Assembly (NCBI RefSeq): GCF_035953295.1
Contig: NZ_CP108370.1
Span: 5,237,001-5,301,000 of the forward strand
Length of the DNA: 64,000 nt
DNA from: Streptomyces sp. NBC_01335
GTDB lineage: Bacteria > Actinomycetota > Actinomycetes > Streptomycetales > Streptomycetaceae
Direction of reading: 5' to 3'
Within the stretch, counting starts at the first letter, position 1. Every line of letters begins with the position of its first letter. Positions 23,567 through 32,642 of this stretch are shown one piece after another. The notes below the pieces were generated by a model. That model searched no databases and was not told the DNA's origin. It saw only the letters and a program-made list of their open reading frames with translations. Both the position numbers and the translations under genes were made by a program.

Positions 23567-24352
23567 ATGGGCAACCCGGAGGACGCGCGGATTCCCGAGC
23601 ACGCTGAGATTCCCGAGGGGGCGGTCAGGCCCGAGGAACAGCGGCTCGGCCCGGTGCTGCGCCGCAGGGAGCAGGTACAGCCCGGCACGACCGATCAGCG
23701 GTTGCTGGACTCCGAGGACGACTCGGAATGGGTGCACACCGACCCCTGGCGGGTCATGCGCATCCAGTCCGAGTTCGTCGAAGGGTTCGGGGCACTCGCC
23801 GAGCTGCCCAGCGCGATCAGCGTCTTCGGCTCCGCCCGCACCGCGGTGGACACCCCGGACTACGACGCCGGGGTACGCATCGGCCGGGCGCTCGTCGACG
23901 CGGGCTTCGCCGTCATCACCGGCGGCGGCCCCGGCGCGATGGAGGCCGCCAACAAGGGCGCCAGGGAGGCGAAGGGGATCTCGGTCGGACTCGGCATCGA
24001 GCTGCCCTTCGAGTCCGGGCTGAACCCGCACGTCGACATCGGCGTCAACTTCCGTTACTTTTTTGTCCGAAAAACGATGTTTGTCAAGTATGCCCAGGGC
24101 TTCGTCGTCCTCCCCGGCGGCCTCGGCACCCTGGACGAACTCTTCGAGGCGCTGACCCTCGTGCAGACCGGCAAGGTCACCCGGTTCCCGATCGTGCTCT
24201 TCGGCTCCGCCTACTGGAGCGGTCTCGTCGACTGGCTCCGGAACACCGTGGTCGCCCAGGGCAAGGCGTCCGAGAAGGACCTGCTGCTGTTCCACGTCAC
24301 CGACGACGTGGACGAGGCGGTGGCCCTGGTGACGAAGGAGGTCGGCCGGTAG
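23567..24352 (+). CDS. LOG-family Rossmann protein (TIGR00730)
   Basis: 261 residues. The signature motifs are GGGPGAMEAANKGA (about 125-138) and PGGLGTLDELFEAL (about 180-193), with the nucleotide-binding Rossmann fold. LOG-family enzymes hydrolyse cytokinin riboside 5'-monophosphates or related nucleotides; the bacterial substrate is often unproven. The first 70 residues are an acidic extension. Codons at about 24052-24090 (residues around FRYFFVRKTMFVKY) are very unusual for this genome, with TTT three times, plus AAA, CGA and TAT. The gene converges on folP2 with a hairpin between. Confidence 0.9.
   Translation: MGNPEDARIPEHAEIPEGAVRPEEQRLGPVLRRREQVQPGTTDQRLLDSEDDSEWVHTDPWRVMRIQSEFVEGFGALAELPSAISVFGSARTAVDTPDYDAGVRIGRALVDAGFAVITGGGPGAMEAANKGAREAKGISVGLGIELPFESGLNPHVDIGVNFRYFFVRKTMFVKYAQGFVVLPGGLGTLDELFEALTLVQTGKVTRFPIVLFGSAYWSGLVDWLRNTVVAQGKASEKDLLLFHVTDDVDEAVALVTKEVGR
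24052..24090 (+). other. AT-rich island inside the LOG gene
   Basis: The stretch runs T-rich then A-rich (TTACTTTTTTGTCCGAAAAA and on), with potential for a T5/A5 hairpin with loop GTCCG. The surrounding gene is more than 65% GC. The reading frame stays open and the amino acids match the family, so it is not an insertion or sequencing gap. Unusual codons here suggest selection on the nucleotide sequence itself. Confidence 0.6.
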
Positions 24353-24430
24353 GCCGTGCCTGACCCTTCCCGCCGGCCCTCCGGTGCGCCGCCGGGCTCA
24401 TGAGGTCCCCCGGGGCTTTCGGTACGCCAC

Positions 24431-24462
24431 CGGTCACCCGACCCGCCCGGGCCGGGTGACCG
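24431..24462. terminator. Hairpin between LOG gene and folP2
   Basis: 10-bp perfect stem (CGGTCACCCG and complement) with a 12-base GC loop, 79 bp past the LOG stop and 14 bp past the end of the convergent folP2. Probably ends both. Confidence 0.7.
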
Positions 24463-24475
24463 GGCCCCCGGCGCG

Positions 24476-25348
24476 CTACGCCAGCCCGCGCCGCGCCACC
24501 GCGGGCGGCCGGTGACCGGCGATCGACGCGACCATGTCCAGCACCTGACGGGTCTCCGCCACCTCGTGCACCCGGTACACCTGGGCCCCCAGCCACGCCG
24601 ACACCGCCGTGGTCGCCAGCGTCCCGATCACCCGCTCCTTCACCGGGCGGTCCAGGGTCTCGCCCACGAAGTCCTTGTTGGAGAGCGAGACCAGCACCGG
24701 CCAGCCGGTCGCCGTCATCTCGTCGAGGCGCCGGGTGGCCTCCAGGGAGTGCCGGGTGTTCTTCCCGAAGTCGTGACCGGGATCGATCATGATCCCGTCC
24801 CGCCGCACCCCCAGCTCCACCGCCCGCTCGGCCAGCCCCAGGGTGACCCGCAGGATGTCCGCCATCACGTCCTCGTACTCCACCCGGTGCGGGCGGGTAC
24901 GCGGCTCCGCGCCGCCCGCGTGGGTGCAGACCAGCCCCGCGCCGAACCGGGCCGCGACCTCCGCCAGCTTCGGGTCCACCCCGCCCCACGCGTCGTTCAG
25001 CACGTCGGCGCCGGCCTCGCACACCGCCTCGCCCACGTCGTGCCGCCAGGTGTCCACGCTGATCACCACGTCCGGGTGGCGGCGGCGGACCTCCGCGACG
25101 AACCCGACCGTCCGCCGCGCCTCCTCCTCGGCGGACACCTCCTCGCCCGGTCCCGCCTTCACGCCGCCGATGTCGATGATCGCGGCGCCCTCCGCGACCG
25201 CCTGCTCGACCCGGGCGAGCGCCGGCTCGTCCCGGAACGTGGCGCCCTGGTCGTAGAAGGAGTCGGGGGTCCGGTTCACGATTGCCATGATCACCGGTTC
25301 GCGCGGACCGAATTCCCGCCGTCCCAGCCTGAGTGGACCGCTTCGCAT
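24476..25348 (-). CDS. folP2: Dihydropteroate synthase homologue FolP2
   Basis: 290 residues. A TIM-barrel fold with folate-family motifs: IMAIVNRTPDSFYDQG, IIDIGGVKAGPGEEV, VISVDTWRHDV, VLNDAWGG and MIDPGHDFGKNT. Many DHPS enzymes have GxxSTRPG where this has GGVKAGPG, so the sulfonamide/pABA loop differs. In mycobacteria the gene in this same neighbourhood is folP2, whose product is reported not to supply DHPS activity; the true folP sits with folE/folB/folK. I therefore infer a related but different activity here. The ATG at 25348 follows GAGGAGGAAC. Confidence 0.85.
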   Translation of the reverse strand: MRSGPLRLGRREFGPREPVIMAIVNRTPDSFYDQGATFRDEPALARVEQAVAEGAAIIDIGGVKAGPGEEVSAEEEARRTVGFVAEVRRRHPDVVISVDTWRHDVGEAVCEAGADVLNDAWGGVDPKLAEVAARFGAGLVCTHAGGAEPRTRPHRVEYEDVMADILRVTLGLAERAVELGVRRDGIMIDPGHDFGKNTRHSLEATRRLDEMTATGWPVLVSLSNKDFVGETLDRPVKERVIGTLATTAVSAWLGAQVYRVHEVAETRQVLDMVASIAGHRPPAVARRGLA

Positions 25349-25507
25349 CCCGTGTTCCTCCTCGTAGATCGCTTGCGCCGGACCCCGCACCCCGACCGCC
25401 CCGATGCGGCATGATCCAGACGAGAGACCCTAACCGTCGGCCTCCGCTGTCACTGCCGCATGGCACGATCGGACCCGGACTGATTCCCGCCCTCTGGGGA
25501 GGCGCAC

Positions 25508-25882
25508 GTGTTCTTGTTCCTGCTGCTCGCGATGGTCGTGGTCGTCGCCGCGGTCACCCTTGCCGTGGTCGGTGGGGGCGACCGCACGGTGCTCCAGGAC
25601 ACCGCGCCCGAGGTCCCCTCCGATCCGCTGCCGGCGACCCGGCCCCTGGTCACCGCCGACATAGAGCACCTCCGGCTGCCGATGGCCGTACGCGGCTACC
25701 GCATGGCCGACGTCGACGAGGCGCTCGACCGGGTCGCGGCCGAGCTGGCCGAGCGCGACGCCCGGATCGCCGACCTGGAGTCGGCGCTCGCCGGAGCCCT
25801 CGCGCAGGGCGCGCCCGGCCCCGACCTCCACAAGCGGCCCACCGGCCACAAGCCCGACGACGAGGACGGAGAGACCCGATGA
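25508..25882 (+). CDS. Small membrane protein with DivIVA-like motif
   Basis: 124 residues. An N-terminal transmembrane helix (FLFLLLAMVVVVAAVTLAVVG) is followed by a linker and then LPMAVRGYRMADVDEALDRVAAELAERDARI, the short DivIVA-type motif plus a coiled coil (about 55-95). The GTG at 25508 follows GGGGAGGCGC. Its ATGA overlap with tag couples the two. The mycobacterial counterpart lies at the same spot between gpgS and tagA. It may attach a cytoplasmic partner to the curved pole membrane; that is inference. Confidence 0.82.
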   Translation: MFLFLLLAMVVVVAAVTLAVVGGGDRTVLQDTAPEVPSDPLPATRPLVTADIEHLRLPMAVRGYRMADVDEALDRVAAELAERDARIADLESALAGALAQGAPGPDLHKRPTGHKPDDEDGETR

Positions 25883-26466
25883 GCGGCGGAGCCGAACCGG
25901 GCCCGGACGGCAGGCTGCGCTGCCCCTGGGGCCTCAGCACCGAGGACTACCTCGCCTACCACGACACCGAGTGGGGCCGCCCGGTCCACGGCGACGACGC
26001 GCTCTTCGAACGCCTCTGCCTGGAGGCGTTCCAGTCCGGCCTGTCCTGGCTGACGATCCTGCGCCGACGGGAGGGCTTCCGCGCCGCCTTCGCCGGGTTC
26101 GAGATCGCCGAGGTCGCACGGTTCACCGACGCCGACAAGGAACGCCTCCTCGCCGACGCCGGCATCATCCGCAACCGCGCCAAGATCGACGCCACCCTCG
26201 CCAACGCCCGGGTGCTCGCCGAGTGGGCCCCCGGCGAGCTGGACGGACTGATCTGGTCGTACGCCCCCGACCCGGCCACCCGGCCCGCCCCCCGGAAGCT
26301 CGGGGACGTGGCGGCCGTCACCCCGGAGTCCACCGCGCTCGCCAAGGCGCTCAAGAAGCGGTCCGTACGCTTCGTCGGCCCGACCACCGCGCACGCCCTG
26401 ATGCAGGCGTGCGGCCTGGTGGACGACCACCTCGCCGACTGCGTGGCGCGGGGCGCCACCGGCTGA
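25879..26466 (+). CDS. tag: DNA-3-methyladenine glycosylase I
   Basis: 195 residues. Removes 3-methyladenine from alkylated DNA. Family motifs: RCPWGLSTEDYLAYHDTEWGRPVHGD (Zn-binding C and H), LFERLCLEAFQSGLSWLTIL, IIRNRAKIDATLANA, and the end FVGPTTAHALMQACGLVDDHLADC with the other zinc ligands. The ATG overlaps the previous stop (ATGA). The following gene converges, with GC-rich inverted repeats in the 44-bp gap acting as a likely terminator. Confidence 0.95.
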   Translation: MSGGAEPGPDGRLRCPWGLSTEDYLAYHDTEWGRPVHGDDALFERLCLEAFQSGLSWLTILRRREGFRAAFAGFEIAEVARFTDADKERLLADAGIIRNRAKIDATLANARVLAEWAPGELDGLIWSYAPDPATRPAPRKLGDVAAVTPESTALAKALKKRSVRFVGPTTAHALMQACGLVDDHLADCVARGATG

Positions 26467-26510
26467 CACCGGCCTCCCGGCCGCTCGGCACGCGGCGGCC
26501 GGAACCGGTC

Positions 26511-27323
26511 TCACTTGCCGAGGTAGCGCGGCTTCTCCTTGGCGAGGAACGCCTTCACCGCGATGGTGTGGTCCTGCGAGGCGCCCGCCTTCGTCTGGAG
26601 CTCGTCCTCCTTCTCCAGCGTCTCGGCCAGGGTGTGCCCCGCGCCGTACGCCATCGACGCCTTCAGCGCCGCGTAGGCCACGGTCGGCCCGTCCGCCAGC
26701 GCGCGCGCCACCGACGCGGCCTCGGCCGCGAGGTCGGCCGCCGGGACGACCCGGTTGACCAGGCCCAGCCCGTACGCCTCGGCCGCCGTGATCGACCGCG
26801 GGAAGAGCAGCAGGTCCGCGGCGCGGCTCGGCCCGATCAGCCGGGGCAGCGTCCAGGACATCCCGGAGTCGGCGGTCAGCGCGACCCCCGCGAACGAGGT
26901 GTTGAAGGAAGCGGTGTCGGCGACCACCCGGTAGTCGGCGGCGAGCGCGAAGCCGAATCCGGCCCCGGCGGCGACCCCGTTCACCCCGGCCACGACCGGC
27001 TTCTCCATCTCGGTGAGGGCGAGCACGATCGGGTTGTAGTGCTCGCCCACCGTGCTCAGCGCGTTGCCGCTGCCCGTCTCCTGCGCGGTCACCAGCGAGG
27101 CGACGTGCTCCTTCAGGTCCTGGCCGACGCAGAAGGCGCGCCCGGTGGCCGTGAGGAGGACGGCGCGCACCGAGGAGTCGGCGGCGGCGGCGCGCAGCGC
27201 GTCCCGCAGAGCGACCTTGGCCGCCGTGTTCATGGCGTTCATCGCGTCCGGCCGGTTGAGGGTGATCGTCGCCAGCCCGTCGCTCACCTCGTAGAGCACG
27301 GTGCTCGCCAGTTCCTCGGCCAT
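26511..27323 (-). CDS. Enoyl-CoA hydratase/isomerase family protein
   Basis: 270 residues. Crotonase fold: the oxyanion-hole segments LTATGRAFCVGQDLKEH and GVAAGAGFGFALAADYRVVAD, and VALTADSGMSWTLPRLIG. The glutamates of classical enoyl-CoA hydratase are not both obvious, so isomerase or PaaG-type chemistry is also possible (PaaG-like ISxxFxxVGL is replaced by a TSFAGVALTADSG segment). The ATG at 27323 follows GAGGGGAC. It has no other beta-oxidation genes beside it. Confidence 0.88.
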   Translation of the reverse strand: MAEELASTVLYEVSDGLATITLNRPDAMNAMNTAAKVALRDALRAAAADSSVRAVLLTATGRAFCVGQDLKEHVASLVTAQETGSGNALSTVGEHYNPIVLALTEMEKPVVAGVNGVAAGAGFGFALAADYRVVADTASFNTSFAGVALTADSGMSWTLPRLIGPSRAADLLLFPRSITAAEAYGLGLVNRVVPAADLAAEAASVARALADGPTVAYAALKASMAYGAGHTLAETLEKEDELQTKAGASQDHTIAVKAFLAKEKPRYLGK

Positions 27324-27638
27324 GGTGGTGTCCCCTCGCTGTCCAGGTTCGGTGCTTCGCCAGGCAAGCATGGCCGACGCCCCGCCGGGCCGACATGTGA
27401 CCTGCGTCTAACGATTGGCTCTCACCTCGGGCCGCGAGGGGGCGAAGTATCGCAGCCGGATCGCCGAATTGGGTGGTTTTGGTGGTGTGCGTTGCGCAAG
27501 CGATGCCGATCGATGTTGGTCATCGGGGTGTCGCATGCGGGATAATGACCTGGAAGCAATGTGTTCGATGCCGGTGAGGCAGCGCCTGTCATGGGGCCGC
27601 CGGTTGCGATTGAGCTGGTTTCAGGAAGGGGAACGAGC
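27324..27638. other. Promoter region of the DUF3117 gene
   Basis: 315 bp with no gene. A GATAAT (27541-27546) with TTGGTC 19 bp upstream looks like a weak sigma-70-type promoter for the small gene at 27639. This stretch is less GC-rich than its neighbours. Confidence 0.45.
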
Positions 27639-27806
27639 ATGGCGGCCATGAAGCCGCGGACGGGCGACGGCCCGCTCGAGGTGACAAAGGAGGGGCGGGG
27701 CATCGTCATGCGCGTTCCGCTCGAAGGCGGCGGTCGGCTCGTTGTCGAGCTGACTCCGGACGAGGCAGACGCGCTCGGCGACGCGCTCAAGAAGGTTGTC
27801 GGCTGA
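27639..27806 (+). CDS. DUF3117 small conserved protein
   Basis: 55 residues. Starts MAAMKPRTGDGPLEVTKEG and continues IVMRVPLEGGGRLVVELTPDEA with a final helix; it is almost invariant in actinobacteria and matches DUF3117 (Rv1211 in M. tuberculosis). The ATG follows AGGAAGGGGAACGAGC. The function is unknown; the compact beta-beta-alpha layout suggests a small binding protein. It is separated from the next gene by a strong terminator. Confidence 0.93.
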   Translation: MAAMKPRTGDGPLEVTKEGRGIVMRVPLEGGGRLVVELTPDEADALGDALKKVVG

Positions 27807-27829
27807 CCCTCCTGCGCGCCCACACTTCA

Positions 27830-27867
27830 CTTCTGCCCCGGCACGGTCTCCCGTGCCGGGGCAGAAG
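27830..27867 (+). terminator. 17-bp perfect hairpin after DUF3117
   Basis: Arms 27830-27846 and 27851-27867 (CTTCTGCCCCGGCACGG and complement) with a TCTC loop, 24 bp past the stop. A typical Streptomyces terminator without a T-run. Confidence 0.9.
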
Positions 27868-27982
27868 CGTGTCCAGGGCCGTATACGAAAAGGGTGCGCG
27901 GCGCCCGCGAGGACGAGCGGCGGAAGGGGAGCACGGCCCGCGACGCCGAGCGGCGGCCTCCGGCTGATCCGGAGCGCCCGGC

Positions 27983-28648
27983 TCAGCCGCGGCGGACCGC
28001 GCAGAGCAGCCCGTCGCCGACCGGCAGCAGCGTGGACATCAGCTCCTGGCTCTCCCGCACCGCCCGCAGCAGCTCCCGGATGCGCTGGACCTCCGCGGGC
28101 TGCGCCGCCGCGTCGACCGTACGGCCGTCCGCGAAGACCCCCTCGAAGCAGACGACCCCGCCCCGGCGGAGCAGACGCAACGATTCGGCCAGGTACTCCA
28201 GGCTCTCCAGCCGGTCGCCGTCGCAGAAGACGAGGTCGTACCCGCCGTCCGCGAGGCGCGGCAGGACGTCCAGCGCGCGGCCGGGGATGAAGCGGGACCG
28301 GTTGGTGGCGAACCCCGCCGAGCGGAACGCCTCACGGGCGAACTGCTGACGCTCCGGCTCGGGATCGACCGTGGTCAGCACCCCGTCCGGACGCATCCCG
28401 TTCAGCAGGTAGATGCCGGACACGCCGGTACCGGTGCCGATTTCCGCCACCGCTTTGGCGTCCGCCGCGGCGGCGAGCAGCCGCAGTGCGGCACCCGTGC
28501 CGGGGGAGACGGAGTGGATCCCGAACGACCTGGCCCGCTCGCGGGCCAGGTACAGAGCCTCGTCCTCGGGGACAAAGGCGTCGGCGAACGCCCAGCTCGT
28601 CTGCCGGTTGGCGGTAATGACCCTCTCCTGTCCCCGTAGTTGGCGCAA
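27983..28648 (-). CDS. SAM-dependent O-methyltransferase
   Basis: 221 residues. Class I fold: [20 protein letters not shown] (SAM loop, about 67-86), [28 protein letters not shown] (metal-binding aspartates of the catechol O-methyltransferase group). The start is a TTG at 28648; family members begin with the same [23 protein letters not shown], so I keep it. It is divergent from sigE, as in M. tuberculosis Rv1220c/sigE. The substrate is unknown. Confidence 0.88.
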   Translation of the reverse strand: MRQLRGQERVITANRQTSWAFADAFVPEDEALYLARERARSFGIHSVSPGTGAALRLLAAAADAKAVAEIGTGTGVSGIYLLNGMRPDGVLTTVDPEPERQQFAREAFRSAGFATNRSRFIPGRALDVLPRLADGGYDLVFCDGDRLESLEYLAESLRLLRRGGVVCFEGVFADGRTVDAAAQPAEVQRIRELLRAVRESQELMSTLLPVGDGLLCAVRRG

Positions 28649-28827
28649 CGGTGACTGTATCCGCTGTGCAGGGGAACCCGCAGATGGGACCGGACGTTGG
28701 GGAGGGAGAGGGGAAAGCGCCCGAAGGGGGCCCGCGGATCGGGCCCGCCGGACCGGCGAGAGCAGGCCCCGGGCATGGCCCGGCCCCTCCGAAAAAGGCT
28801 TATACGGAGCTAACGGGCGAGGTGGCT

Positions 28828-29589
28828 ATGGTAGGGGCTCCACTGGACACCACCAGAGCCGACAGGGGAGGTGCGGCTGCGCCTGGGGATCGGGGAGGAG
28901 CGCTGCGGCGCTTTCTCAGGTCGGCGGGTGAGCCGAAATCCGTGACCAACAACGCTGACCGTTCTTCCAACGATTCCGCAACGACCGCGACCTTCGCCTC
29001 CGACACGGAATCCCCGGCGTGGACCCCGCCCTCATGGGAAGAGATCGTCAGCACCCACAGCGGACGCGTGTACCGACTCGCGTACCGGCTGACGGGCAAC
29101 CAGCACGACGCGGAGGACCTCACCCAAGAGGTGTTCGTCCGCGTCTTCCGGTCGCTGTCGACCTACACCCCCGGCACCTTCGAGGGCTGGCTGCACCGCA
29201 TCACCACCAACCTCTTCCTCGACATGGTCCGCCGCAAGCAGCGGATCCGTTTCGACTCCCTGGGAGACGACGCGGCCGAGCGGCTGCCCAGCCGTGAGCC
29301 GTCGCCGCAGCAGGCGTTCAACGACACCCACTTCGACGCGGACGTGCAGCAGGCGCTGGACACCCTCGCGCCCGAATTCCGTGCCGCCGTGGTGCTCTGC
29401 GACATCGAGGGACTGAGCTACGAGGAGATCGCGGCCACCCTCGGCGTCAAGCTGGGCACCGTGCGCAGCCGCATCCACCGAGGCCGTTCGCATCTGCGCA
29501 AGGCGCTCAAGCACCGGTCTCCCGAAGCCCGCGCCGAACAGCGCTCCCTGGCGGGCGCGGTCCTCGCGGGGGAGGGCGGAACGACGTGA
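28828..29589 (+). CDS. sigE: ECF RNA polymerase sigma factor SigE (mycobacterial type)
   Basis: 253 residues. Region 2 is at about 80-150 ([53 protein letters not shown]), and region 4 at about 180-235 ([51 protein letters not shown]). An 80-residue N-terminal extension is poorly conserved. The ATG at 28828 follows GGCGAGGTGG. The anti-sigma gene overlaps its stop (GTGA). Neighbours htrA and tatB point to an envelope-stress role like that of M. tuberculosis SigE. Confidence 0.95.
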   Translation: MVGAPLDTTRADRGGAAAPGDRGGALRRFLRSAGEPKSVTNNADRSSNDSATTATFASDTESPAWTPPSWEEIVSTHSGRVYRLAYRLTGNQHDAEDLTQEVFVRVFRSLSTYTPGTFEGWLHRITTNLFLDMVRRKQRIRFDSLGDDAAERLPSREPSPQQAFNDTHFDADVQQALDTLAPEFRAAVVLCDIEGLSYEEIAATLGVKLGTVRSRIHRGRSHLRKALKHRSPEARAEQRSLAGAVLAGEGGTT

Positions 29590-30641
29590 CCCCCACAGGC
29601 CCCACCCCTGCCGAGCAGCACTTGGGGGACCGGCTCGCCGCCCTGGTCGACGGCGAGCTCAAGCACGACGCCCGCGAACGCGTCCTGGCCCACCTCGCCA
29701 CCTGCGCCCGCTGCAAGGCGGAAGCCGACGCCCAACGGCGGGTCAAGTCCGTGTTCGCGCAGACGGCTCCCCCCTCACCCAGCGAGGGCTTCCTCGCCCG
29801 CCTCCAGGGCCTCCCCGGGGGCACCGGCGCCGACGACGGATTCGGACGCGGGCCCTTCGGCCCCGACGGCCGGCCCGTCGACGACTACCGCCTCCCCGGT
29901 GGCCGTCCCCCCGGCGGACGGCGGACGGAGAAGGCCCCCTCGCCGCTGGACGGCTTCGGCTACCTCCCCACCGCGCACGGGGCGGGTTCCGTGCTGCCCG
30001 GCGGCGCCGCCGGTTCCGCCTTCCGCATACACGAGGTGGCCCGCGAGGCCGACCGCTCCCCGTGGCGCGCCCGCCGGTTCGCGTTCGCGGCCGCCAGCGC
30101 CGTCTCACTGGCGGCGATCGCCCTGGGCGGGGCCATCCCGGTGGACGACGCGTTCGACGTTCCGCTGCGTGCCGAGGGAGCCGGGTCCGCGGCGACCCCG
30201 CTCGACGCCGACGAGCGCGCGGCGAGCGGAATCGCCTCGGCCAGCCGGGGCAGTGCCCAGGGCGGCGCCCTCTCCGTGGAGGACCGTTCCGGCATCACCT
30301 CCACCTCCACCTTCGCGGCGTCCTCCGCGCCGGTGGGGCTCACCGCCGCCACCTCGCCGACCCTGTCCGGCACCGACACCCTCTTCGGGACCGGGCAGGC
30401 GCCCGCGCAGCCGACGCGGAACGTCTCGCTGGCCTCGCTGATATGCCCCCGCACGGCGTCCCCGCTCCTCGCACCGCTCTTCCCCGCCGCGGCCGCGCAG
30501 CCGAGGGCCAGCGCGTCCGCCACCAGCACAGCCGCCGCCCCGCCCCCGTCGGCCCCGGCGCCGTCCTCCGCCGCCCCGTCCCCGTCCGCCTCCGTCACGC
30601 CGCTCTCGGCCCTGCCGTCACCGCAGCAGGCGCTGCGCTGA
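29586..30641 (+). CDS. Zinc-finger anti-sigma factor (RseA-like)
   Basis: 351 residues. The HxxxCxxC zinc motif is at about 36-43 ([12 protein letters not shown]), in an N-terminal helix bundle that would hold SigE. A transmembrane helix lies near 165-185 ([21 protein letters not shown]). The rest, about 160 residues, is Ser/Ala/Pro-rich and extracellular, much longer than in the mycobacterial RseA. The GTG overlaps the sigE stop, so the pair are made in fixed ratio. HtrA, just downstream, may cut or sense it. A hairpin follows. Confidence 0.85.
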   Translation: MTPTGPTPAEQHLGDRLAALVDGELKHDARERVLAHLATCARCKAEADAQRRVKSVFAQTAPPSPSEGFLARLQGLPGGTGADDGFGRGPFGPDGRPVDDYRLPGGRPPGGRRTEKAPSPLDGFGYLPTAHGAGSVLPGGAAGSAFRIHEVAREADRSPWRARRFAFAAASAVSLAAIALGGAIPVDDAFDVPLRAEGAGSAATPLDADERAASGIASASRGSAQGGALSVEDRSGITSTSTFAASSAPVGLTAATSPTLSGTDTLFGTGQAPAQPTRNVSLASLICPRTASPLLAPLFPAAAAQPRASASATSTAAAPPPSAPAPSSAAPSPSASVTPLSALPSPQQALR

Positions 30642-30646
30642 CCTCC

Positions 30647-30672
30647 CCCGCGCCGGTCACGCCCGGCGCGGG
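30647..30672 (+). terminator. Hairpin after the anti-sigma gene
   Basis: 10-bp perfect stem CCCGCGCCGG and complement with a 6-base loop, 6 bp past the stop. It may partly separate sigE-anti-sigma from htrA. Confidence 0.65.
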
Positions 30673-30785
30673 ACCGGCAACCCCCGGGGCCCGCACGGGC
30701 CGGCCCCTCACCGACTCCCCAAAACCTGGTTGAATTCCGGTCGGAGCGCTCCGGGGAGAGCGTGCGGAGGATGTGCGGGGAGAGC

Positions 30786-32522
30786 ATGGACGAGGGAAAG
30801 CCCACCGGACCGAAGCCGAAGTGGTGGAGCCGCCCCGCCACGGGACCCGCCCCCCTCGCACCGGAACCCGCACCGGTCGCCGACGCGCGCGTCCCGGCAG
30901 CCGACGGCCCCTCACCCGTGGCCGACGCACCCGCACCGGTGGCCGACGGTCCCGCACCGACCGCCGACGCACCGGCCGCTCCGGTGACCGGCGCACCCGG
31001 GCCCACCGCCCGGGAGCTCCCCGGGCTCACCGTCCCGGAGGTCCCCGGGCCCCGTACCCCCGGCGCCTCGCGTCCGTTGCACGAGCCCGACGAGTACGGC
31101 ACCCCGCCCTACGGCGGCCCCGGCCCCTGGGCGCCCGCCCCGCCGGTCCAGCACCCCGCCACGACCCCCGCCCACGGCACCCCCGTACCGGGCATCCCGC
31201 ACGGCACCCCGGTCCGCCACGGCACCCCCGTCCACCACGGCACCCCCGCACCCGGTCCGTACGCGCCGCCCACGGCCCACACGGCCCACACGGCGGCACC
31301 CGGCACGCCGCCCTGGCAGCACTACGACCCGTGGGCCGCGGGCTCCCCGCAGCAGCCGCTGATCCGGACCGCGCCGGTGACCTCCGGGGTCGTCCCGGCG
31401 GCGGGGCGCCCGGGCGGGCGGCGCGGGTCGCTGCTCGTCGGGGCCGTACTCCTCGCCCTGGTCGCGGGCGTGGTCGGCGGCGGAATCGGCGCGTACGTCG
31501 AACGGAACGGCGGACTCACCACCGTCCACCTCCCGCAGGCCGACGGTGTGCCCGCCGGCAGGGCACCGGACAGCGTCGCCGGGATCGCCGCGAGCGCCCT
31601 GCCGGGCGTGGTCACCCTGCACGTCAGCGGCGCCGAGGAGTCCGGCACGGGCACCGGGTTCGTCCTCGACGACCAGGGCCACATCCTCACCAACAACCAC
31701 GTCGTCGCGCCCGCCGGTTCGTCCGGCGACATCACCGTGACGTTCAGCGGCGGCGAGAGCGCGCGCGCCGAGGTGGTCGGCAAGGACAGCGGCTACGACC
31801 TGGCCGTGGTCAAGGTCAGCGGGGTCTCCGGGCTGAGGCCGCTGGCGCTCGGCAACTCCGACAACGTCGAGGTCGGCGACCCGGTGGTGGCCATCGGCGC
31901 CCCGTACGACCTGTCGAACACCGTCACCTCGGGGATCATCAGCGCCAAACAGCGCCCGATCACCTCGGGCGGCGAGGAGGCCGGTGCCACCGACGTCAGC
32001 TACGTCGACGCCCTCCAGACCGACGCGCCCATCAACCCCGGCAACTCCGGTGGCCCGCTCCTCGACGCCCAGGCGCAGGTGATCGGCATCAACAGCGCCA
32101 TCCGCGCCGCCGACACCGGCTCCTCCGAGACCGGCGCCCAGGCGGGGTCGATCGGCCTCGGGTTCGCCATACCGATCAACCAGGGCAAGCGCGTCGCCGA
32201 GGAACTCATCAACACCGGCAAGGCCACCCACCCCGTCATCGGCGTCACCCTCGACATGGCGTACCTGGGCGACGGCGCGAAGGTGAACACCGAGGGCGCG
32301 GGCGGCTCCGCCGCCGTCACCGAGGGCGGCCCCGGCGACCTGGCGGGCGTCCGGCCGGGCGACGTCATCACGGCGGTGGACGGTGTGCGCGTCCACAGCG
32401 GCGAGGAGCTCATCGTGAAGATCCGCGCCCACCGCCCCGGCGACCGGCTCGACCTGAGGCTCACGCGCGGGGGTAAAGAGCTGTCCATGACTTTGACCCT
32501 GGGGTCCGTGACCGGCACCTGA
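30786..32522 (+). CDS. htrA: HtrA/DegP-type membrane serine protease with PDZ domain
   Basis: 578 residues. Residues 1-205 are cytoplasmic, Pro/Ala-rich, with HGTPV repeats near 138-155. A transmembrane helix covers about 215-237. The trypsin-like domain has the triad H305 (LTNNHVV), D338 (SGYDLAVVKV) and S421 (NPGNSGGPLLD). A PDZ domain follows at about 480-570 (GDLAGVRPGDVITAVDGVRVHS). It degrades or refolds damaged envelope proteins. The ATG at 30786 has GGGGAG upstream. This matches Rv1223 in place and domains. Confidence 0.95.
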   Translation: MDEGKPTGPKPKWWSRPATGPAPLAPEPAPVADARVPAADGPSPVADAPAPVADGPAPTADAPAAPVTGAPGPTARELPGLTVPEVPGPRTPGASRPLHEPDEYGTPPYGGPGPWAPAPPVQHPATTPAHGTPVPGIPHGTPVRHGTPVHHGTPAPGPYAPPTAHTAHTAAPGTPPWQHYDPWAAGSPQQPLIRTAPVTSGVVPAAGRPGGRRGSLLVGAVLLALVAGVVGGGIGAYVERNGGLTTVHLPQADGVPAGRAPDSVAGIAASALPGVVTLHVSGAEESGTGTGFVLDDQGHILTNNHVVAPAGSSGDITVTFSGGESARAEVVGKDSGYDLAVVKVSGVSGLRPLALGNSDNVEVGDPVVAIGAPYDLSNTVTSGIISAKQRPITSGGEEAGATDVSYVDALQTDAPINPGNSGGPLLDAQAQVIGINSAIRAADTGSSETGAQAGSIGLGFAIPINQGKRVAEELINTGKATHPVIGVTLDMAYLGDGAKVNTEGAGGSAAVTEGGPGDLAGVRPGDVITAVDGVRVHSGEELIVKIRAHRPGDRLDLRLTRGGKELSMTLTLGSVTGT

Positions 32523-32568
32523 ACGTCCACGCGAGGTACCGTCCGTACAGCTTGGCCAGGTACCGTTT

Positions 32569-32593
32569 GCACGGCCGGACTTTCCGGCCGTGC
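32569..32593 (+). terminator. Hairpin between htrA and tatB
   Basis: 11-bp perfect stem GCACGGCCGGA and complement with a 3-base loop, 47 bp past the htrA stop and 50 bp before tatB. Just before it, GGTACCGT occurs twice 24 bp apart. It probably separates tatB transcription. Confidence 0.7.
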
Positions 32594-32642
32594 CGGTGGG
32601 AGACCACGCGACGAACACGCGGAGCACACGAGGAGCGGCAAA

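Noticed and set aside
30786..32522. HtrA N-terminal HGTPV repeats as a separate protein or CRISPR-like array
   Set aside because: They are in frame inside one gene and encode a Pro-rich tail; spacing is not CRISPR-like.
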